A stretch of 13,357 bases of DNA, from contig DVOR01000027.1 in NCBI GenBank assembly GCA_018713405.1, positions 1 through 13,357 on the forward strand. Reading direction: 5' to 3'. Both the position numbers and the translations under genes were made by a program. Within the stretch, counting starts at the first letter, position 1; every line of letters begins with the position of its first letter. This stretch comes from Candidatus Spyradenecus faecavium. GTDB taxonomy: Bacteria; Verrucomicrobiota; Kiritimatiellia; RFP12; DVOR01. Shown here piece after piece: positions 5,768 to 11,985 of the stretch. The notes beneath the pieces were generated by a model that saw nothing but the letters and a program-made list of their open reading frames with translations, did not search any database and had not been told where the DNA came from.

Positions 5768-7321
5768 ATGAGCGTGCTCGGCAAGGTGGGCGTCGTCAGC
5801 GCGATGACCGCCGTCAGCCGCGTCTTCGGGCTGGTGCGCGAGATCGTGATGGCGCACTTCTTCGGCACCACCGCCCTGCAGAGCGCCTTCGTCATCGCCT
5901 TCCGCATCCCCAACCTCTTCCGCCGCCTCTTCGGCGAAGGCGCCCTGGGCGCCGCCTTCATCCCCGTCTTCGCCGAGCTCGAGCGCACCGAGGGGCGCGA
6001 ACGCGCCCAAGTCTTCCTCGCGCGCATCCTGGGTCTGCTCGTCTGCGCGCTGGGGCTGCTCGTGGCGCTCGGCATCGCCGCCACCTACGCCGTCGAGGCC
6101 GCGGTCGAGCCGGGCGGCCGCTGGGCCGTGGCCATGCCGCTGACGCGCATCATGCTCCCCTACGCGCTCTTCATCTGCGTGGCGGCCATCGTCTCCGCGG
6201 CGCTCAACGTGCGCGACCGCTTCGCCGTGCCCTCGCTCACCCCCGTCATCCTCAACCTCTGCTGGATCGGCGCCCTTGTGGGCGTCTGCCCCTTCCTGGG
6301 CACCGCCGAGGCCCGGATCGGCGCCGTCTGCTGGGGCATCCTCCTGGCCGGCGTGGCGCAGATCTTCTTCCAGCTGCCCGCCCTGCGCGCGGTGGGCTAC
6401 CGCCTGCGCTTCACCTTCACCGGCTGGCGCGCCTCGCCCTACGTCCGCCAGGTCCTCCTCCAGATGGGGCCGGCCTCCCTCGGCATCGCCCTGGCCCAGG
6501 TCAACATCTGCCTCGACGGCTGGCTGGCCTACTACGGCGCCGAATGGGCGCCCTCCGCGCTGGAATACGCCGACCGCATCATCTACCTCCCCCTCGGCCT
6601 CTTCGGCACCGCCTTCGCCACCGTGCTCCTGCCCACCTTCTCCCGCCAGGCCGCCGCCGACGACCGCCCCGCCCTCCTCGCCACCCTCGAGCGCTCCCTG
6701 CGCAACCTCTTCGTGCTCATGGCGCCGATGGCCTTCGGCCTCATCGCCCTGGCCGCCCCCATCGTCGCGCTCCTCTACCAGCGCGGCGCCTTCGACGCGC
6801 AATCCACCCTCTGGACCGCCCGCGCCGTCTCCGCCTACGCCCTGGGCCTCATCGCCTTCTCCTCCGCCAAGACCGTCATCCCCGTCTTCTACGCCCACAA
6901 AGACCTCAAGACCCCCGTCAAGGTCGCCGCCTGGTGCATCCTCGGCAACCTCGCCCTCAACCTCTGCTCCGTCCTCCTCCTCCCCGAAGGCTGGCGGCAC
7001 GTCGGCATCGCCGTCAGCACCGTCCTCAACTCCTTCGCCAACACCGGCATCCTCCTCGCCATCCTCTGGCGGCGCGGCCTCCGCCCCGCCCTCTGGCCGC
7101 TGGCCTGGTCCGCCTGCCGCGCCCTCCTCGCCGCCGCCCTGATGGGCCTGGCCGTCTGGTGGGCCCACGCCTGGCTCGCCGCGCGCGGCCTTAGCCTCTT
7201 CCTCAGCGTCCCCCTCGCCATCGCCCTCGGTGGCGCGCTCTACCTCCCCCTCGCCCGCCTCCTCGCCCCCGCCGAGCTCCGCGAACTCCTCGCCGACCTC
7301 CCCCTCCGCCGTCGCCGCTGA
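5768..7321 (+). CDS. murJ: lipid II flippase MurJ (MviN family)
   Basis: MurJ moves lipid II across the cytoplasmic membrane for peptidoglycan synthesis. The start is ATG 5768, eight bases after AGGAGG; an in-frame TTG at 5735 lacks a site and falls in a repeat. The 517-residue protein is polytopic throughout, matching the 14-helix MOP exporter fold. It carries SRVFGLVRE (17-25), FRIPNLFRRLFGEGAL (45-60), LNVRDRFAVPSLTPVILNL and EYADRIIYLPLGLFG (266-280). Arg18, Arg24, Arg52 and Arg270, which line the cavity of the Escherichia coli protein, fall at exactly the same positions, as do Asn49 and Ser263. Position 39 is Ser instead of Asp and position 273 Tyr instead of Glu. The AFVIAFRIPNLFRRLFGEGAL segment resembles Verrucomicrobia-type MurJ. 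The gene has GC-rich, C-ending codons and no gene partner in the same operon within 300 bases. Confidence 0.95.
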   Translation: MSVLGKVGVVSAMTAVSRVFGLVREIVMAHFFGTTALQSAFVIAFRIPNLFRRLFGEGALGAAFIPVFAELERTEGRERAQVFLARILGLLVCALGLLVALGIAATYAVEAAVEPGGRWAVAMPLTRIMLPYALFICVAAIVSAALNVRDRFAVPSLTPVILNLCWIGALVGVCPFLGTAEARIGAVCWGILLAGVAQIFFQLPALRAVGYRLRFTFTGWRASPYVRQVLLQMGPASLGIALAQVNICLDGWLAYYGAEWAPSALEYADRIIYLPLGLFGTAFATVLLPTFSRQAAADDRPALLATLERSLRNLFVLMAPMAFGLIALAAPIVALLYQRGAFDAQSTLWTARAVSAYALGLIAFSSAKTVIPVFYAHKDLKTPVKVAAWCILGNLALNLCSVLLLPEGWRHVGIAVSTVLNSFANTGILLAILWRRGLRPALWPLAWSACRALLAAALMGLAVWWAHAWLAARGLSLFLSVPLAIALGGALYLPLARLLAPAELRELLADLPLRRRR

Positions 7322-7490
7322 GGGCGGCCGCGCTGCCCCGCTTTCCGCGAAGACGCAAAAGGGTGCGGGTGCTCCGGCGGGGACGATCCCCGCCGTCCAC
7401 CCGCCCCTTGCACGTCTTGGTCGCATCCGCCGAGGCGTGGGGCAGCGCCCCACACACCCTCCCATTCTGCATAAGTGCTGATGATTTTCC

Positions 7491-7556
7491 GAAACCCTTA
7501 AGGGTTTGCCTCGAAACCCTTAGGGTTTTGGGTCGAACCCCTTAGGGTTTCGCCTC
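7491..7556 (+). repeat. three tandem 22-bp repeats, each a palindrome
   Basis: Units lie at 7491-7512, 7513-7534 and 7535-7556 with no spacer. The first contains the perfect palindrome AAACCCTTAAGGGTTT; the second and third contain AAACCCTTAGGGTTT and ACCCCTTAGGGTTT. Each unit begins with GAA and ends with TC. A 22-bp period is close to two helical turns, so repeated protein sites on one DNA face are possible. No spacer structure exists, so this is not a CRISPR array. Confidence 0.85.
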
Positions 7557-7574
7557 CGACCCCCAGGCGGCGCT

Positions 7575-7610
7575 CAGGAGATTCAGGGGATACATGAGAT
7601 TCAGGAAGGC
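7575..7610 (+). repeat. 9-bp tandem repeat (CAGGAGATT type), copy 1
   Basis: Four units of nine bases: CAGGAGATT, CAGGGGATA, CATGAGATT, CAGGAAGGC. The same four-unit organisation is seen at 11458-11490 and 11617-11649, where a CGCCC/GGGCG hairpin follows directly; here that hairpin is missing. Confidence 0.75.
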
Positions 7611-7628
7611 GAGCATCTGACGGCGGAT

Positions 7629-7750
7629 CGCCCGTCGCGCGCTTGCGCGCCGTTCTCCCCTCCCAGACTTCGTGTTCCTTCGTGGTTCTTCGTGTTTTTC
7701 CTTCCCCCACACAGTCCCCGACCCCTTCGCCCGTCGCCCCGTAGGGGCGT
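7629..7750 (-). repeat. two CGCCCGT-flanked hairpins
   Basis: Stem GCGCGC/GCGCGC around TT (7637-7650) and stem CGCCCC/GGGGCG around GTA (7735-7749). Each has CGCCCGT immediately on its left and GTTCT on its right, the same flanks as the hairpin at 11798-11812 and, on the other strand, at 5492-5508. The arms differ but each remains self-complementary. Confidence 0.7.
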
Positions 7751-7777
7751 TCTGTTCTCCCGCTTCTAACTTCCCGC

Positions 7778-7807
7778 TTGCAATCTGTCTGGCCCTTATG
7801 GTATTGT
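7778..7807 (+). promoter_or_regulatory. probable rplM-rpsI promoter
   Basis: TTGCAA (7778-7783) and TATTGT (7802-7807) are separated by 18 bases, in a locally AT-richer stretch that stands out from its surroundings. It would start transcription near 7814, leaving a leader of about 143 bases. The hexamers are imperfect (four of six at the -10 and at the -35), so the call rests on position and base composition. Confidence 0.45.
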
Positions 7808-7956
7808 ATTGGGACTTGCGCACGGGATTGGCGAGGCACGACCCGACTCCCTGTTGCTTCGCCCCGGCAGAACCCATGCGCGCGGGGCGCCCCGGACCGC
7901 CGGACCGTCGATGGTTGGCCGCGGGACGCCCAGAACCAGAAAGACAGGGTACAGAC

Positions 7957-8391
7957 ATGACCAAGACGACTCTCCCTGAGTTGCCCGACAACGACAGCCG
8001 CAAGTGGTACATCATCGACGCGGCGGACAAGCCGCTCGGCCGCCTGGCCGTGCGCGTGGCGAACGCGCTGCGCGGCAAGGACCGCGCGGATTACGCGCCC
8101 TCCGTGGACACGGGGGCCTTCGTGATCGTGATCAACGCGGCGAAGGTGGCGCTCACCGGCAAGAAGAACGAGCAGAAGCAGTACGTGGACTTCACCGGAT
8201 GGCGCGGCGGCCAGACCAAGACGCCGGCCTCCGTCATCCGCGAGCGCAACCCCACGCGCCTGATCACCCACGCGGTCTGGGGCATGCTCCCCAAGAACAA
8301 CACCGCCGACATCCGCATGACGCGCCTGAAAGTGTACGCCGGCGCCGAGCACCCCCACGCGGCCCAGAAGCCTGAGCCGTTGAGCATCTGA
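7957..8391 (+). CDS. rplM: 50S ribosomal protein L13 (uL13)
   Basis: This 144-residue protein matches uL13 along its full length (family size about 142-150). Visible signatures are KWYIIDAADKPLGRLAVRVA, DYAPSVDTGAFVIVINAAKV, the VWGMLPKN motif and the C-terminal LKVYAGAEHPHAAQKPE. The start ATG 7957 gives 12 residues before the conserved KWYIIDA block, a normal extension; only a weak site (ACAGGG) precedes it. It binds 23S rRNA domain II early in large-subunit assembly. It is followed by rpsI at 22 bases, the conserved bacterial gene pair. Confidence 0.97.
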   Translation: MTKTTLPELPDNDSRKWYIIDAADKPLGRLAVRVANALRGKDRADYAPSVDTGAFVIVINAAKVALTGKKNEQKQYVDFTGWRGGQTKTPASVIRERNPTRLITHAVWGMLPKNNTADIRMTRLKVYAGAEHPHAAQKPEPLSI

Positions 8392-8413
8392 TTAGGCGAA
8401 AGGATTGCACACC

Positions 8414-8809
8414 ATGGCTGTCAACGAACTTTCCAAGGCCACCGGCCGCCGCAAAACCGCCGTCGCCCACGTCCGTCTCGTCTCCGGCACGGGCAAGTGG
8501 ACCGTCAACGGCGTCGAGGTCGAGCGCTACATCCCCAGCGAGTCCCTCCGCGACTACATCAACCAGCCCTTCGTCATGACCGAGACCGCCGGGAAGTACG
8601 ACGTGCTCGTCTCGGCCAAGGGCGGCGGCATCGCCGGCCAGGCCGGCGCCATGCGCCACGCCCTCTCCCGCGCCCTCTGCGCCCTCGACGCCAACCTGCG
8701 CGAGGTGCTCAAGAAGGCCGGCTGCCTGACGCGTGACTCGCGCATGAAAGAGCGCAAGAAACCCGGCCAGCGCGGCGCCCGCGCCCGCTTCCAGTTCTCG
8801 AAGCGCTGA
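8414..8809 (+). CDS. rpsI: 30S ribosomal protein S9 (uS9)
   Basis: The 131-residue protein matches uS9 (130 residues in Escherichia coli). It has GRRKTAVAHVRLVSGTGKW at the N-terminus, SAKGGGIAGQAGAMRHALSRAL in the middle, and the basic tail GCLTRDSRMKERKKPGQRGA ending in FSKR, the tail that reaches the P-site tRNA. The start ATG 8414 has AAGGA (8400-8404) nine bases upstream; a TTG nine bases earlier in frame is unlikely. It is the second gene of the rplM-rpsI operon and is followed ten bases later by an intrinsic terminator. Confidence 0.97.
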   Translation: MAVNELSKATGRRKTAVAHVRLVSGTGKWTVNGVEVERYIPSESLRDYINQPFVMTETAGKYDVLVSAKGGGIAGQAGAMRHALSRALCALDANLREVLKKAGCLTRDSRMKERKKPGQRGARARFQFSKR

Positions 8810-8818
8810 TTGGACCGC

Positions 8819-8842
8819 GCGCGGGCGGCTCCCGCGCCTTTT
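8819..8842 (+). terminator. intrinsic terminator of rplM-rpsI
   Basis: GCGCGGG (8819-8825) and CCCGCGC (8831-8837) form a perfect 7-bp stem with the 5-base loop CGGCT, followed by CTTTT. It lies ten bases after the rpsI stop. Confidence 0.75.
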
Positions 8843-8848
8843 CCGAAG

Positions 8849-8924
8849 GGGGCGGACGTCTTTTCGCGAGGACGTCGCCCCTCTTTCGCTTTCTTCCCGG
8901 GAGTCCCGGGCGGCTTGCGCCGCC
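8849..8924 (+). other. three further hairpins between rpsI and the helicase gene
   Basis: GGGGC plus GACGTC (8849-8860) pairs with GACGTC plus GCCCC (8871-8881) with one bulged G and is followed by TCTTTCGCTTTCTT, so it looks like a second terminator. CCCGGG/CCCGGG surrounds AGT (8896-8910). GGCGGC/GCCGCC surrounds TTGC (8909-8924). The last resembles the hairpin at 12544-12558, which also follows GTCCCGG. The helicase ribosome-binding site AGGAGG (8951-8956) follows 26 bases later. Confidence 0.6.
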
Positions 8925-8963
8925 TAAGCCTGGGCGAAACCCTTTCACAGAGGAGGAAGCCAC

Positions 8964-11087
8964 ATGGGTCTTCTTTCCAAGCTCAAGACCGCCCTGGGCC
9001 TGGGCGACCGGCCCGCGCAGGGCAAGCCCGACGCGCCCCGCCCCAAGGCGAACGCCGCCGACGGCCAGCGCCCCGACGGCGACAAGCCCCCCCGCAAGCG
9101 GCGTCGCCGCGGCGGACGCAACCGCAACGGCCAGCCCCGCCCCGAGGGCGCGCAGGACCCCGCCGCCCGCGGTCCCGAGCCGCGTTCCCGCGCGGCCAAG
9201 CCCCGCGACCCCGAAGGCGCCAAGCCTGACGTCCCCGCCGGCGACGCCCCCGCCGCCGAGCGCCCGCCCCGCGAGGAGCGCCCTCGCCGCGACGGCGACC
9301 GTCCCCGCCGCGACCGCCGCGACAACCGCCGTGACCGCGGCCCGCGCGACCGCGGCGACCGCGCCGACCGCAACACCCCCGCCGGCCAGATGCGCCCCGG
9401 CGGCGCCTTCACCGAGGAACAGCTCAAGGAATACGCCGCCGCGCACGCGGCCTGGGACCCCGCGAGCTACGACGTGCCGCCCGCCGAGGGCAAGAAGCGC
9501 TTCGTGGACTTCGGCCTGCCCGGCGAGATCCTCCACGCGGTGGCGGACCTGGGCTTCCAGTATTGCACGCCCATCCAGGCGCAGTCGCTGGAGTTCTCCC
9601 TCGCCGGCAAGAACGTGGCCGGCAAGGCGCAGACCGGCACGGGCAAGACGGCGGCCTTCCTGATCGCCGTGCTGACGCGCTACCTGCGCACCCCCGAGAA
9701 GCGCAACCTCAAGCCCGGCTGCCCGCGCGCCCTCATCCTGGCGCCCACCCGCGAGCTGGTCATCCAAATCTGCAAGGACGCCGAGGCCCTCGGGAAGTAC
9801 TGTGGCGACGTGCGCTCCCTCGCCATCTACGGCGGCATGGACCACGAGCGCCAGCGCCGTGAGCTCGAGGAGGCGCCCGTGGACCTGCTGGTGGCCACGC
9901 CCGGCCGCCTGAAGGACTACCTGCGCTCGCGCGTGGTGGACCTGCGCCAGGTGGACACCCTGGTGATCGACGAGGCCGACCGCATGCTTGACATGGGCTT
10001 CATCCCCGACGTGCGCGCCATCGTCAACCGCCTGCCCGACCGCGACCACCGCTGCACGATGCTCTATTCCGCGACGCTGAACGACACGGTGATGAACCTG
10101 GCCGCCATGTGGATGCGCGACCCCGTGCGCGTGGAGATCGAGGGCGACAAGCCCGCCACCGACACCGTCCGCCAGATCGTCTACATCGCGCGCTCCGAGG
10201 AGAAGTTCACCCTCCTCTACAACCACCTGGCCAAGAACCCCGAGGCCCGCACCCTCATCTTCTGCAACCGCAAGTTCACCACCGAGCGCCTGGCCGAGAA
10301 CCTCCGCCGCCGCGGCATCGACTGCGAGGTCCTCTCCGGCGACGTGAACCAGAGCAAGCGCCTGCGCATCCTCGAGGCCTTCCGCGCCGGCAAGGTCCGC
10401 ATCGTCGTCGCCACCGACGTCGCCGGGCGCGGCATCCACGTCGACGACATCGCCTACGTGGTGAACTACGACTTCCCCTACGAGCCCGAAGACTACGTCC
10501 ACCGCATCGGCCGCACCGGCCGCGCCGGCCACACCGGCACCGCCATCTCCGTCGCGGACGAGGACGAGAGCTTCATCATCCCCGACATCGAGCAGTACAT
10601 CAACGAGCCCCTCAAGTGCTCCATGCCCGAGGAGTGGATGTTCGCCGAGCCCCCCGCCCCCGCGCCCCGAGGCCGCCGCCGCGACCGCAAGCCCGACGAG
10701 GGTCGGCCCGAGGCCGAGGCGCCCGCCCAGACCGAGGATGCGGCCCAGCCCGCGCAGTCGGAGGCCCCCGCCCCCGAGGCGCCCCAGGCCGAGTCCGCGC
10801 CCGAAGGCGAGCCCGCCGCCGAAGCCCCTGCGGCCGAGTCCGCCGAGGCGGAGCAGCCCAAGGAGAACCAGCCCAAGGCCCAGCGTCAGGACCGCGGCCC
10901 CCGCCGTCCCCGCGACAACAACCGCCGCGGCGGCAACCGCAACAACCGTCCCGGTTGGGCCCGCACCCAGGCCGACGGCCCCCGCGACGGCTCCGAGAGC
11001 CACCACGCCGCCCGCCCCGCCGCCCGGCCCATCTACGCCCCCGGCCGCCAGGGCCCCGTGACCGCCGAGTGGTCCCCCGGCGAATAA
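8964..11087 (+). CDS. RhlB-like DEAD-box RNA helicase with long charged tails
   Basis: This 707-residue protein starts at ATG 8964, seven bases after AGGAGG. The core (about 178-555) has all DEAD-box motifs: Q motif ending in TPIQAQ (202-207), AQTGTGKT (222-229), PTREL (261-265), GG (290-291), TPGR (312-315), DEAD (336-339), SAT (369-371), LIFCNRK (431-437), ATDVAGRGI (483-491) and HRIGRTGRAG (513-522). The sequence around SGDVNQSKRLRIL and the post-motif-VI segment DIEQYINEPL resemble RhlB more than RhlE, DeaD or SrmB. Residues 1-16 form a short amphipathic helix; 20-140 are disordered and rich in Arg, Pro and Asp; 562-637 are rich in Pro, Ala and Glu; 640-675 are rich in Arg, Asn and Gly. 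Such tails commonly bind RNA or partner proteins in an RNA degradosome; that is inference. It is monocistronic, with its own terminator. Confidence 0.93.
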   Translation: MGLLSKLKTALGLGDRPAQGKPDAPRPKANAADGQRPDGDKPPRKRRRRGGRNRNGQPRPEGAQDPAARGPEPRSRAAKPRDPEGAKPDVPAGDAPAAERPPREERPRRDGDRPRRDRRDNRRDRGPRDRGDRADRNTPAGQMRPGGAFTEEQLKEYAAAHAAWDPASYDVPPAEGKKRFVDFGLPGEILHAVADLGFQYCTPIQAQSLEFSLAGKNVAGKAQTGTGKTAAFLIAVLTRYLRTPEKRNLKPGCPRALILAPTRELVIQICKDAEALGKYCGDVRSLAIYGGMDHERQRRELEEAPVDLLVATPGRLKDYLRSRVVDLRQVDTLVIDEADRMLDMGFIPDVRAIVNRLPDRDHRCTMLYSATLNDTVMNLAAMWMRDPVRVEIEGDKPATDTVRQIVYIARSEEKFTLLYNHLAKNPEARTLIFCNRKFTTERLAENLRRRGIDCEVLSGDVNQSKRLRILEAFRAGKVRIVVATDVAGRGIHVDDIAYVVNYDFPYEPEDYVHRIGRTGRAGHTGTAISVADEDESFIIPDIEQYINEPLKCSMPEEWMFAEPPAPAPRGRRRDRKPDEGRPEAEAPAQTEDAAQPAQSEAPAPEAPQAESAPEGEPAAEAPAAESAEAEQPKENQPKAQRQDRGPRRPRDNNRRGGNRNNRPGWARTQADGPRDGSESHHAARPAARPIYAPGRQGPVTAEWSPGE

Positions 11088-11104
11088 GACACCTCCCTCC
11101 CAAA

Positions 11105-11134
11105 GCGGGGTCCCCCGGGGCCCCGCCTTTTTAT
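11105..11134 (+). terminator. intrinsic terminator of the helicase gene
   Basis: GCGGGG (11105-11110) pairs with CCCCGC (11121-11126), and inner G and C runs can extend the stem; CTTTTTATT follows. It lies 17 bases after the stop codon. Confidence 0.85.
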
Positions 11135-11147
11135 TGGGGCAAAGAAA

Positions 11148-11197
11148 CCGCAGATTTCGCAGATTGGTTGCAGATTAAGGGCGTGCTACCGCACGCG
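11148..11197 (+). repeat. GCAGATT-linked hairpin repeat, copy 1
   Basis: Two CGCAGATT-type units and a GCAGATTAAG unit lead into stem GCGTGC/GCACGC around TACC (11181-11196). Near-identical sequences stand on the opposite strand at 11684-11783 and 12684-12736. Confidence 0.85.
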
Positions 11198-11248
11198 GGT
11201 CTGCCAGTGTGGGGCGTGCAGGTGCGAAGCACCAAACCTTCCACGGCT

Positions 11249-11330
11249 ACCGCCGATTCCGCCGATTGTAGCCGATTAGGGGCCGGCTTCCGCCGGCAGG
11301 ACGCAGGAGGGGAAGCTTGGAAGCTTGGTG
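11249..11330 (+). repeat. GCAGATT-linked hairpin repeat, copy 2 (variant stem)
   Basis: The leading units read CCGATT instead of CAGATT, and the stem is GCCGGC/GCCGGC around TTCC (11282-11297). The trailing phrase GGACGCAGGAGGGGAAGC then CTTGGAAGCTTGG matches copy 4. Confidence 0.8.
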
Positions 11331-11357
11331 GATTGAAGGGATTGGAGAATTGGGGGG

Positions 11358-11434
11358 CAAGGGGCGCTGCCCCTTGGACCCCGGCAGGGGGTGGGCACCC
11401 CCTGCACCCGCACGGCACGTCCTGCGGACGTGCC
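11358..11434 (+). repeat. three consecutive perfect hairpins
   Basis: CAAGGGGC/GCCCCTTG around GCT (11358-11376), GCAGGGGGT/ACCCCCTGC around GGGC (11384-11405), and GGCACGTCC/GGACGTGCC around TGC (11414-11434). Stems are 8, 9 and 9 bp without mismatch and are spaced by 7 and 8 bases. Confidence 0.85.
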
Positions 11435-11457
11435 TGACTGGGCGGCGCCAGGCAACG

Positions 11458-11505
11458 CAGGAGATGCAGGAAGGCCAAGAGATACAGGAGCGCCCCTACT
11501 GGGCG
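11458..11505 (+). repeat. 9-bp tandem repeat plus hairpin, copy 2
   Basis: Units CAGGAGATG, CAGGAAGGC, CAAGAGATA, CAGGAG (11458-11490) run directly into stem CGCCC/GGGCG (11491-11505), followed by ACGGACGAGGCG. Confidence 0.75.
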
Positions 11506-11522
11506 ACGGACGAGGCGTGTCA

Positions 11523-11603
11523 GCCAAACTTCCAAGCCTCCCTTCTTGCGTCCTGCCGGCGGCAGCCGGCCCCTAATCGGCTCCAATCTGCGTAATCGGC
11601 GGT
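11523..11603 (-). repeat. GCAGATT-linked hairpin repeat, copy 3 (variant stem)
   Basis: On the minus strand it reads CCGATTACGCAGATTGG, then stem GCCGGC/GCCGGC around TGCC (11555-11570), then GGACGCAAGAAGGGAGGC and TTGGAAGTTTGGCTG. The stem letters match copy 2, not copies 1, 4 and 5. Confidence 0.8.
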
Positions 11604-11616
11604 TCCCTGCGACGCT

Positions 11617-11664
11617 CAGGAGATTCAGGAGGTTCACGAGATTCAGGAGCGCCCCTATGGGGCG
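11617..11664 (+). repeat. 9-bp tandem repeat plus hairpin, copy 3
   Basis: Units CAGGAGATT, CAGGAGGTT, CACGAGATT, CAGGAG (11617-11649) run directly into stem CGCCCC/GGGGCG around TAT (11650-11664), followed by ACGGACAAGGCG. Order and polarity match 11458-11505. Confidence 0.8.
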
Positions 11665-11683
11665 ACGGACAAGGCGAGCCAGC

Positions 11684-11783
11684 CAAACTTCCAAGCCTCC
11701 AAACTTCCAAGCTTCCCCTCCTGCGTCCCGCGTGCGGTAGCACGCCCTTAATCTGCAACCAATCTGCGCAATCTGCGGTTTCC
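11684..11783 (-). repeat. GCAGATT-linked hairpin repeat, copy 4
   Basis: On the minus strand: AAACCGCAGATTGCGCAGAT and GGTTGCAGATTAAGG, stem GCGTGC/GCACGC around TACC (11730-11745), then GGGACGCAGGAGGGGAAGC and two rounds of TTGGAAGTTTGG-like sequence. This is the longest copy in the window. Confidence 0.85.
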
Positions 11784-11790
11784 CCTGTGT

Positions 11791-11875
11791 CGCCCGTCGC
11801 CCCGGAGGGGCGCTCTGTTCTCTATTCTCCGTTCTCTGTTCTCCGTTCTCCGTTCTCCGGGGCGCGAAGCGCCCC
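11791..11875 (-). repeat. hairpin - 7-bp tandem - hairpin module, copy 2
   Basis: On the minus strand: stem GGGGCGC/GCGCCCC around TTC (11859-11875), about six GGAGAAC-type heptamers, stem CGCCCC/GGGGCG around TCC (11798-11812), then ACGGGCG. The order of parts equals that at 5442-5515. TTTGCGTCTTC lies just beyond the first stem. Confidence 0.8.
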
Positions 11876-11933
11876 TTTGCGTCTTCTAGGACGCAGGTCA
11901 CACTTTTTCGCCCCAAAGGCCCGACGTTTTTGT

Positions 11934-11939
11934 TAAAAT
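11934..11939 (+). promoter_or_regulatory. possible -10 element of the PepSY gene
   Basis: TAAAAT at 11934-11939 sits in a short T- and A-rich stretch unlike the GC-rich surroundings, about 46 bases before the start codon. No convincing -35 hexamer is seen 16-19 bases upstream, so this is tentative. Confidence 0.3.
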
Positions 11940-11985
11940 GGTTCCAATCCACAAGCACGTGAACCAACCCGAAAGGAGCACGAAG

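Larger units (their letters stand above)
7322..7956 (+). other. 635-bp gap: hairpins, tandem repeats, then rplM promoter and leader
   Basis: No convincing gene is present. From left to right it holds two perfect hairpins (7375-7395, CGGCGGGGA/TCCCCGCCG around CGA; 7437-7453, GTGGGGC/GCCCCAC around AGC), three tandem 22-bp repeats (7491-7556), a 9-bp tandem run (7575-7610), two more hairpins with flanking CGCCCGT (7637-7650 and 7735-7749), a CACGAAG-type 10-bp periodic stretch on the minus strand (about 7669-7698), a promoter-like pair (7778-7807), and a leader of about 145 bases. Open frames through it have no ribosome-binding sites. Confidence 0.7.
11088..11985 (+). other. 898-bp intergenic mosaic of hairpin repeats
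   Basis: No supportable gene lies here. After the helicase terminator the region is a chain of dispersed-repeat modules: GCAGATT-linked hairpins at 11148, 11249, 11523 and 11684; a GGTGC/GCACC hairpin (11221-11233); three consecutive long perfect hairpins (11358-11434); two 9-bp tandem runs each followed by a hairpin (11458-11505 and 11617-11664); and the hairpin/7-bp tandem module (11791-11875). Open frames across it run through repeats on both strands and lack ribosome-binding sites. The right end holds the leader of the PepSY gene. Confidence 0.8.

Noticed and set aside
5648..7465. A 605-codon minus-strand frame opposite murJ
   Set aside because: Gly/Glu-rich antisense shadow; it runs through a repeat at one end and has no start signal.
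7491..7556. CRISPR array
   Set aside because: The repeats abut with no spacers and only three units exist; no cas gene is visible.
7491..7556. Telomere-like TTAGGG repeats
   Set aside because: TTAGGG arises from the palindromic units and is not in a head-to-tail 6- or 7-bp array.
8709..11006. A 765-codon minus-strand frame opposite the helicase gene
   Set aside because: Gly/Val/Ala-rich antisense shadow of a gene with a complete set of DEAD-box motifs.
11088..11985. Insertion sequence or transposon explaining the repeats
   Set aside because: No transposase frame, no matching terminal inverted repeats and no target duplication could be identified around the block.
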